Origin: Prostheceraeus crozeri
Lineage: Eukaryota; Platyhelminthes; Polycladida; Euryleptidae
Reading direction: 5' to 3'
NCBI GenBank assembly: GCA_907163375.1
Contig: CAJQUW010007258.1
Coordinates: forward strand, 1-64,000
Length of the DNA stretch: 64,000 nt
The position numbers were made by a program, and so were the translations under genes. Positions 61,201 to 64,000 of the stretch are shown piece after piece (within the stretch, counting starts at the first letter, position 1; each line of letters opens with the position of its first letter). The notes under the pieces were generated by a model, which saw only the letters and a list, made by a program, of their open reading frames with translations, searched no databases and was not told where the DNA came from.

Positions 61201-62857
61201 AGTTCCATGAGAATAAATCATCTGCTGTCGCAATAAACAAACTAGTTTACGTTTGTGATAAATAGAAATGAAGCCCAAGGTATAACTATTGAATTGATAT
61301 GCCTATTAGTCCAGCAGCCAGAACGAGCTTCTGCAGGGAACGAGGCCGAAAGTGAGACTTGATGTACACCATATGCCTACTACGAATCGGCACGTCTGCC
61401 GAGTTCTAGTGAGCTCCTCTTCTTGTCAGACAAGATCAAAGAAAAACACATGTAAATCCAATGGGACGCAGACTACAGTTTTTTGCAAAAATGAAATTTT
61501 GTATGTTTTCTCTGATTAAGCAAAAAGTACTAAGCCCAGAGTTATAATTTTTGGCATGGAATGTCTTCAGGTCATTTCCTTTCAACTTCATGCAACCCTG
61601 TCTACAAAGCTAAACACATTTAGATTTGGCGAGCCTCTTAATGTCGGCAAACACCAACATTTTGAGCAACTTTATCCACATTCAACCACATTCTCACATA
61701 CATTGCCGATCGGAAGCATGATAATAGCACATGCACATAATACGAAATGGCCTGAAGACATTCTATATCAAAAATTGTAACTCTAGACTTAATACTTTCC
61801 AGTTGATAAGCGAAAACATAGAAATTCTTATTTTGACCAAAAACTGCAATCTGCGTCCCATTGGATTTACATGTGCTTTTCTTTGACCGTGTCTTACAAG
61901 AAGAGGAACTCACTAGAACTCGGCAGACGTGCCGATTCGTAGTAAGCATAGGTTGTGCATCACTAATCCTTTGAAAGTCTCACTTTCGACCTCGTTCCCT
62001 GCAGAAACTCATTCTGGCTGCCGGACTATATGTCCTTTAGTTTACTTCATAACACTTGCTTCACTTAATGCTCAAAGGCACTTGATTGTTGGAGGGACTA
62101 AATGAATCGAAACCTTCAATTTGTAAGTGTAATATGACAGGCGGAAAGCTAAAACAAGGACATGTGATTCGTAGATAATACTACACAATATGATTTCTAC
62201 ATAACAAGAAAGCTCCTTTTCAAATCAACGTAGTGATTATTTGAATCAGATGTTCATAAACTACATTTACCAATTTCAATTTGGATACGATCTGATAGAC
62301 AGGCAGGTGGCCAAGGCGAAACTTTTTTCTACTTCCTAGCGAGGATTGGGTCCACCAGGATGATATCCAGTCGACGTAGGTCTAGATTATGTAAGTATTA
62401 ATAAAGCAATTAGATTTGGAAATTATCATCAGATCTAGAAATAACCTCTTGAATAATCGCTCGTTCAGTTTTTAGAGCTGATAGAGCATTTCCATTGACT
62501 TTTGTCAGATTCTTCAAGTAAAACTATTTTAGCTTTATTTCAAGGCTTCTGTGTGATAGATTTCATCAAACTGTGTTTCAAGACCATTTTGCAAGCTTAT
62601 ACATGGAGACTATTTTGTCCAGGGACCTTGAGAAACTCACAGATTTATCAAGTAAAAAACATATCTACGTTTGGACATCCTATTTGAGAAAGATGTGCTG
62701 TGAAATCTTGAAACGCAAACTTGTATTCTGGCATTGTAAGTATTCATACCAGCGCACAAACGTCCTTTTTAAGCTACATAGGCCTACTTACGCGAATTCC
62801 CACCACTCGATGTTTCCATACTTGGTTCCTCTTTTTGTTGATCCTCTTCTTGAATCA
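28076..62857 (-). CDS. Gene 2: unrecognised basic/acidic protein, at least five exons
   Basis: In transcript order: 62857-62792, 58448-58265, 52136-51528, 44503-44278, 28234-28076 (stop TAA). All boundaries are GT-AG and each junction keeps frame; 1244 nt plus one carried base give 415 codons including the stop. Parts in order: an acid-rich start (IQEEDQQKEEPSMETSSGGN); a conserved-looking segment LPNDLDIYMPPRIHEQQKEP and KLNLDLIFPNARKPKLYKQL; a helical, probably coiled stretch (SLRKLRDKYHAIAAAEEAKH); LLRQVAETRDTLRMM; a basic cluster CVRRKKKSRRRGLQERGR that could be a nuclear localisation signal; a long Ser/Glu/Asp-rich region; and a C-terminal NCRYIRGYDPPEMRIP segment. No signal peptide or membrane segment. 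I do not recognise the family and assign no function. Introns are 4.3, 6.1, 7.0 and 16.0 kb; the last holds the tRNA-like array. The first exon is missing or is the small candidate at 63206-63240. Confidence 0.75.
28235..29057. other. Part of the last intron of gene 2
   Basis: AT-rich; nothing recognised. Confidence 0.5.
29081..29153 (-). tRNA. tRNA-like gene, copy 1 (anticodon loop reads AGA)
   Basis: 73-base cloverleaf on the minus strand. D arm GCTC-AGTTGGTA-GAGC; anticodon stem TTGGC/GCCAG with loop CTAGAAT (anticodon AGA, a serine codon reader); five-base variable loop AGGTC; T arm GGTGG-TTCAAGT-CCACC. The A box (TAGCTCAGTTGG) and B box (GGTTCAAGTCC) are intact and a TTTT terminator follows about 8 bases after the 3' end. 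Odd points: the acceptor stem TCGTCGA/AAGACGC pairs only at positions 2-5, with mismatches at 1, 6 and 7; and serine tRNAs need a long variable arm, which is absent. It may be a transcribed tRNA-like repeat or a pseudogene rather than a working tRNA-Ser. The frame across it gives LGGLEPPTSGILGQRSTN, a known false ORF type over tRNA genes. Confidence 0.65.
29369..29441 (-). tRNA. tRNA-like gene, copy 2
   Basis: Same as copy 1; no difference seen. Confidence 0.6.
29657..29729 (-). tRNA. tRNA-like gene, copy 3
   Basis: Same as copy 1; no difference seen. Confidence 0.6.
29945..30017 (-). tRNA. tRNA-like gene, copy 4
   Basis: Same as copy 1; no difference seen. Confidence 0.6.
30233..30305 (-). 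tRNA. tRNA-like gene, copy 5
   Basis: Same as copy 1; no difference seen. Confidence 0.6.
30521..30593 (-). tRNA. tRNA-like gene, copy 6
   Basis: Same as copy 1; no difference seen. Confidence 0.6.
30809..30881 (-). tRNA. tRNA-like gene, copy 7
   Basis: Same as copy 1; no difference seen. Confidence 0.6.
31097..31169 (-). tRNA. tRNA-like gene, copy 8
   Basis: Same as copy 1; no difference seen. Confidence 0.6.
31385..31457 (-). tRNA. tRNA-like gene, copy 9
   Basis: Gene as copy 1; its spacer (about 31603) lacks one G, making a 287-base unit. Confidence 0.6.
31672..31744 (-). tRNA. tRNA-like gene, copy 10
   Basis: Same as copy 1; no difference seen. Confidence 0.6.
31960..32032 (-). tRNA. 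tRNA-like gene, copy 11
   Basis: Same as copy 1; no difference seen. Confidence 0.6.
32248..32320 (-). tRNA. tRNA-like gene, copy 12
   Basis: Gene as copy 1; its spacer has two base changes near 32461 and 32470. Confidence 0.6.
32536..32608 (-). tRNA. tRNA-like gene, copy 13
   Basis: Same as copy 1; no difference seen. Confidence 0.6.
32824..32896 (-). tRNA. tRNA-like gene, copy 14
   Basis: Gene as copy 1; its spacer carries the same one-G deletion as that of copy 9, five units away. Confidence 0.6.
33111..33183 (-). tRNA. tRNA-like gene, copy 15
   Basis: Same as copy 1; no difference seen. Confidence 0.6.
33399..33471 (-). tRNA. tRNA-like gene, copy 16
   Basis: Same as copy 1; no difference seen. 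Confidence 0.6.
33687..33759 (-). tRNA. tRNA-like gene, copy 17, loop variant
   Basis: One change in the anticodon loop: position 32 is A instead of C (loop ATAGAAT). The anticodon is unchanged. Confidence 0.6.
33975..34047 (-). tRNA. tRNA-like gene, copy 18 (last complete)
   Basis: Same as copy 1; no difference seen. Confidence 0.6.
34263..34303 (-). pseudogene. tRNA-like gene, copy 19, 3' half only
   Basis: Keeps the acceptor 3' strand, T arm and one side of the anticodon stem, then stops in the anticodon loop and joins unrelated sequence (tctattgaatc). Confidence 0.85.
34304..35008. other. Intron sequence, no gene
   Basis: A minus-strand reading PMGWEFQYFFSGNG near 34570-34650 and 'cccataggactcccattccc' near 35555 look like fragments of one coding repeat, but neither could be assigned. 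Confidence 0.4.
35009..35246. mobile_element. MITE copy D, internally deleted (238 bp)
   Basis: Left end tactccggcagccacagcga, right end ctcgttctggctgccggacta, flanked by AAA on each side (35006-35008, 35247-35249). The left arm matches copy B (ttctgcaagg, tgagactttca, gcagattgcagtttttgg); most of the second arm is gone. Confidence 0.8.
35247..38169. other. Intron sequence, no gene
   Basis: Nothing supported beyond a (TA)n run at about 36327-36345 and a short GC palindrome region (caccggttcccgggccggtg) at 36178-36197. Confidence 0.45.
38170..38234 (-). repeat. tRNA-derived SINE-like fragment
   Basis: On the minus strand: an A-box-like TGGTTGAGTGCTTGGCC, then CTAGCGATC, then a B-box-like GAGGTCGAGCCCCGAAC about 35 bases on. 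Spacing and order fit the tRNA-related head of a SINE; no clear tail. Confidence 0.55.
38235..39053. other. Intron sequence, no gene
   Basis: Contains three nearby copies of 'taataaaagc' between 38888 and 38951; otherwise nothing recognised. Confidence 0.4.
39054..39570 (+). repeat. Two direct copies of an approximately 195-bp sequence
   Basis: Copy 1 about 39054-39250, copy 2 about 39378-39570, sharing 'gtgaagttagc', 'cccagcgga', 'aacaacttctact', 'gatcac(g/a)aatctgggctca', 'gagaaattcaagttta' and 'gtggttccg'. About 80 percent alike by eye. The 89-codon ORF over copy 2 has a frame not kept in copy 1. Confidence 0.75.
39571..41799. other. Intron sequence, no gene
   Basis: AT-rich, with only ORFs under about 90 codons and no motifs. 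Confidence 0.45.
41800..43224 (-). pseudogene. RLE-type non-LTR retrotransposon ORF, 3' part (R2/R4-like)
   Basis: Encodes the end of a LINE protein: the tail of the reverse transcriptase/thumb (FSNDIGMEFGISKCARLI, EGYKYLGIF, then a TAG at 42998-43000 in otherwise continuous frame, then EYFRRVRKIMKSRLCGYNKI and YLPRRMGGCGLI), followed by a zinc knuckle CRRCHEKDETVAHIVSAC (C-x2-C-x8-H-x4-C) and a restriction-like endonuclease core RPDITIVDKNKKEVKLIDIS, matching PD-x14-D. This order defines R2/R4/NeSL-type elements, which nick DNA with the RLE domain and prime reverse transcription there. The catalytic RT motifs upstream are missing, so the copy is 5'-truncated and dead. The stop after LGLPETW looks natural. 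Confidence 0.9.
43225..44277. other. Intron sequence, no gene
   Basis: No supported feature. Confidence 0.45.
44278..44503 (-). CDS. Gene 2 exon 4 of the identified five
   Basis: Acceptor ctttactacag, donor GTAAAT (minus). One base completes a Gln codon, then 75 codons, ending phase 0 at GAACAG. Ser/Asp/Glu-rich: SLENEKDSKSDDDPNNDSES, then VWRLPMTGNSRPSDED and VSAQSTREPTLVEQ. Probably disordered. Confidence 0.75.
44597..45331. mobile_element. Foldback MITE, copy B (735 bp)
   Basis: Ends tagtccggcaggtagagcga and ctcgttctggctgccggactg. Arms of about 300 bp are imperfect inverted copies (gcagggaacgagg, cgtctgccgagttctagtga, aatccaatgggacgcagat). Middle about 130 bp. Flanks are ATT and TTA, so no target duplication here. 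A 103-codon ORF is repeated in copy C but is inside the repeat and has no known domain. Confidence 0.88.
45332..45951. other. No gene; possibly 5' part of the LINE relic
   Basis: No supported exon. The spacing to the RT fragment suggests some of it may be degraded LINE sequence. Confidence 0.35.
45952..46827 (+). pseudogene. LINE reverse transcriptase, decayed
   Basis: Frames are broken, but RT motifs appear in order: LPIIWSHAHVIPINKKGRLK with SPVSLIYTASK (RT finger), a palm stretch near 46220-46310 readable as DRGNWADAICFDFEKV (the A-motif region), then the C-terminal zone LVLPHLEHSTC-like near 46550 and VQRRSTRCVIQLSGHSYEDC with TPPLRRRAFDLIVVYR. The last pattern (EKVQRR.TR..Y..RL..RR..DLI..Y) is typical of CR1/Jockey-like LINEs. 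Frameshifts make it non-functional. Confidence 0.8.
46828..49562. other. Intron sequence, no gene
   Basis: No supported gene. A (tag)n stretch at 48845-48860 followed by 'aatatgcgtttattcatatg' could be a LINE 3' tail; not certain. Confidence 0.4.
49563..49640 (+). repeat. tRNA-derived sequence 1
   Basis: Reads GGGTGGCTCAGTTGATAGAAC (A box), TCTAGTTAACCT (anticodon region) and GTTCGAATCCTGCC (B box). Likely a SINE head or tRNA relic; the D stem is imperfect (GGCTC/GAAC). Confidence 0.6.
49867..49915 (+). repeat. tRNA-derived sequence 2, B box lost
   Basis: GCGGTTGTAGCTCAGTTGG, TGGAGC and again ATCTAGTTAACCTTTGG, matching the sequence at 49563 up to the anticodon arm, then diverging. Shows the two are related copies. 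Confidence 0.55.
49916..50352. other. Intron sequence, no gene
   Basis: 'cgatatttcgccttacggcttt' near 50035 has the look of a LINE or SINE tail; not assigned. Confidence 0.35.
50353..50728 (+). pseudogene. Retroelement C-terminal domain fragment (PD-(D/E)XK-like)
   Basis: Reads GPVGFDRRDGK, a TGA, PDGITTFAFSMGRALVWD and AACCDTFA, then SAARRAEEFKLSKYHALL and FEPLAFEMSGSFGPRTFA. The pattern 'DGKRPDG.t..pw..G..lvWD.Tc.DTfA...A..AE..K..KY..l....f.P.a.Et.G..Gp' recurs at the end of retroelement proteins in invertebrate genomes and looks nuclease-like (PD...WD.T). The stop sits where the pattern has Arg, so a CGA-to-TGA change explains it. Upstream RT is absent. Confidence 0.65.
50729..51527. other. 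Intron sequence, no assigned gene
   Basis: A 115-codon minus ORF (50998-51345, with ARFAKQPHDKGKPQN) overlaps other-frame ORFs and has neither splice sites nor a domain I know. Confidence 0.4.
51528..52136 (-). CDS. Gene 2 main exon
   Basis: Acceptor tcttattttttcag, donor GTAAGT (minus). One base completes Arg from the previous exon; 202 codons; two bases carried on. Contains SLRKLRDKYHAIAAAEEAKH (helical), SSTPYITSISNMMYQVAED, LLRQVAETRDTLRMM, the basic CVRRKKKSRRRGLQERGR, and a Ser/Glu-rich tail ending KENDSGSAEQQ. The in-frame TAA lies just past the donor, inside the intron. Confidence 0.8.
52137..54160. other. Intron sequence, no gene
   Basis: No supported feature; a short (ta) run lies at about 53795-53812. 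Confidence 0.4.
54161..55314 (+). mobile_element. Tc1-like transposon, internally deleted (1154 bp)
   Basis: Inverted ends cagtccgtttcataaaaagt plus ggatca on both sides, with TA at 54159-54160 and 55315-55316. Homology runs five bases further out (acaac), either chance or a palindromic target. A full element would be about 1.6 kb; the region encoding the DNA-binding half is missing. Confidence 0.92.
54757..55161 (+). pseudogene. Tc1 transposase, C-terminal half
   Basis: 134 codons: GTMNSERYVNVLRMVL, then WLFMDDNATCHRSSRVN with the second catalytic Asp, and LSWPARSPDLNPIENVWSIL with the catalytic Glu 34 residues later, so the DD34E class. The N-terminal helix-turn-helix domains and the first Asp are absent. 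Reading frame is otherwise intact. Confidence 0.92.
55315..58264. other. Intron of gene 2, no gene
   Basis: Only short ORFs without splice sites or known motifs, for example a 95-codon minus ORF at 57521-57808. Confidence 0.4.
58265..58448 (-). CDS. Gene 2 exon 2 of the identified five
   Basis: Acceptor ctaattttgcag, donor GTAAGT (minus). Only one frame is open: ADNLPPVITTKRLPNDLDIY, MPPRIHEQQKEPRIKLNLDL, IFPNARKPKLYKQLAAQNFR. Two bases carry into the main exon. Proline/aromatic spacing suggests a conserved structural segment. Confidence 0.8.
58449..61306. other. Intron of gene 2, no gene
   Basis: Contains the hairpin at 59420-59483. An 84-codon ORF (60072-60326) has no supporting signals. 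Confidence 0.4.
59420..59483. repeat. Perfect 22-bp inverted repeat
   Basis: gacatatttatgatcaaact(ta) and its complement around a 20-base loop. Confidence 0.9.
61307..62028. mobile_element. Foldback MITE, copy C (722 bp), opposite orientation to copy B
   Basis: Ends tagtccagcagccagaacga and attctggctgccggacta, flanked by TAT on both sides (61304-61306 and 62029-62031). Nearly identical to copy B read in reverse; the same 103-codon ORF appears on the minus strand at 61638-61949. Left arm lacks about 14 bp present in copy B. Confidence 0.9.
62029..62791. other. Intron of gene 2, no gene
   Basis: An open stretch on the minus strand at 62271-62380 (TYVDWISSWWTQ) has weak splice sites and the wrong phase for gene 2. 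Confidence 0.35.
62792..62857 (-). CDS. Gene 2 exon 1 of the identified five
   Basis: Acceptor cgatttttttcag, donor GTAAGT (minus). In phase with the next exon it reads IQEEDQQKEEPSMETSSGGN S, acid- and serine-rich. The alternative frame (KYGNIEWWEFA) is open too but does not fit the next exon. Confidence 0.6.
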
Positions 62858-64000
62858 CTGAAAAAAATCGAAAATTGATACAACATTTACTGCTTTGAAT
62901 CGTATATGCATAGTACTGACTTTATTACGTGTCTTATATTGTGGATAAACATCCGATAATGGATATGACAAGTTGAATCACTTTAGGCTTACTTGCATAT
63001 TGCTGTCTGTCAGCTTTTAGAGCTGTTCATCGATGGTTTCAAAACTGAATTCAATTATCGAGTAAAGCATGGTAGACATTGTTGGCCTTCATTGATCGAG
63101 TATAGTGCATCACTAGGTGATAGATTACATGCATGAAATATGCGCTGATTTCGTCAAGTTCTATTGCTTAAAACACCATTTTTCATGGGAACACAGAAAG
63201 TTTACCTGACTGAGTCGAACCGCTCAATTGCAATAAAAGACTGTTCGTGAGTTTGAGTCATATCAGAAGCGCATCTTCGGTTTGGTAGCTTTGCAGCTTA
63301 ATCTATCGATTATTCACTTCTCTTCCAGGGAAAACACAATCAATTCACAGATATTAGATTCAAAACATTGATTGAATAAGAAGAGTGGAAACTGATTTCC
63401 TTGTTAGAGACGCATTACTAATGAAATAAGCTTCAAAAGTCGTCGTTGAAGAAAATCTATGAAATTAGTTTTTATCACACAAAAATGATTAATATTTAGA
63501 TTCACGTTGTGTTCGAAATCGTATGTCATCTTGGTCCGACAACAAACCCACGTGTTTCTGGTTGAATGCCATGTAAAACAGACATGCTGAAAAGGGGAAG
63601 TGAATTTCATCTACAAGTAGTCACTGCCAATCAACTAATTATAGTTATTTGACGACAAAAATCAACTAATTGTTGCCAATTGCTGTCATCAATCAATTAA
63701 TTGCAATTGTTTATCACCATTTGAATAGACAAATTCCTGATTTTGAATTTTTACTTCTATATTTCACTTTAACGAATTAGGCTACATAGGATTACAAACT
63801 CTACAAGTCGTGCAGTCGCTTATTATCTATTTGGATAGTGACTTGAGTATACCAGTTACATGAGATATGCCAATATAAATGTTAATCTTGATAAATTTTA
63901 TTGCAGATAGTTATAGTGATAATCAATTATTTAAACAAATGAATGAACAATCACACGTACCTATAAAACAGAACCTGATGCAGAGTTTTATAAGTTACCA
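62858..64000. other. Upstream region of gene 2
   Basis: A possible small exon at 63206-63240 (minus, donor GTAAAC) is in phase with the exon at 62792 and would encode LLLQLSGSTQS; its acceptor has a poor pyrimidine tract. An ATG at 63261 opens a different frame (MTQTHEQSFIAIERFDSV). Beyond that nothing is seen apart from repeated 'atcaactaatt'/'caattaattg' words at 63630-63710. Confidence 0.3.

Noticed and set aside
62271-62383. Possible minus-strand exon TYVDWISSWWTQ
   Set aside because: Weak splice sites and a phase that fits neither neighbour of gene 2.

Overview
This is a stretch of an invertebrate animal nuclear genome, AT-rich, with GT-AG spliced genes, long introns and many repeats. 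I cannot name the species. The mix of repeats (a foldback element with tandem-repeat arms, Tc1/mariner and hAT transposons, LINEs including one with an R2/R4-type restriction-like endonuclease) and a SAMD3-like host gene would fit a marine invertebrate, but that is a guess. There are no bacterial-type genes, operons or CRISPR arrays.

Two spliced genes run tail to tail. Gene 1 (+) has nine exons between 6798 and 25503, in phase at every junction (368 codons including the stop). Its C-terminal half resembles the uncharacterised 'sterile alpha motif domain-containing protein 3-like' repeat proteins of animals. A frame-disrupted stretch with a C2H2 zinc finger at 5851-6516 is probably its 5' part. 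Gene 2 (-) has at least five exons between 62857 and 28076 (about 414 residues), also in phase throughout. I do not recognise its basic/acidic, probably disordered product.

Layout: 0.8-1.6 kb, dead hAT transposase (-). 4.1-5.8 kb, minisatellite of about 100-bp units. 5.85-6.9 kb, start of gene 1. 7.4-8.9 kb, three hairpin elements. 9.05-17.81 kb, a foldback element in intron 1 of gene 1, with arms of 175-bp tandem repeats (18 units left, 9 right, inverted) around a 3.35-kb loop. 18.0-25.5 kb, the remaining gene 1 exons, with a dead mariner at 20.4-22.2 kb in an intron. 26.8-27.6 kb, a 748-bp palindromic MITE between the genes. 28.1 kb, last exon of gene 2. 29.06-34.30 kb, an almost perfect tandem array of a 288-bp unit carrying a tRNA-like gene (18 whole copies and one broken copy), inside the 16-kb last intron of gene 2. 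35-46.8 kb, a truncated MITE, tRNA-like and duplicated repeats, a 5'-truncated RLE-type LINE (-), exon 5 of gene 2, a second full-length MITE and a decayed LINE reverse transcriptase (+). 49.5-50.7 kb, tRNA-like relics and a retroelement fragment. 51.5-52.1 kb, the main exon of gene 2. 54.2-55.3 kb, an internally deleted Tc1 element. 58.3 and 62.8 kb, upstream exons of gene 2, with a third MITE at 61.3-62.0 kb.

The most unusual structures are the foldback element (arms show signs of sequence exchange), the homogeneous tRNA-like array (anticodon loop and body disagree on identity), and a family of four foldback MITEs, three of them flanked by 3-bp direct repeats.
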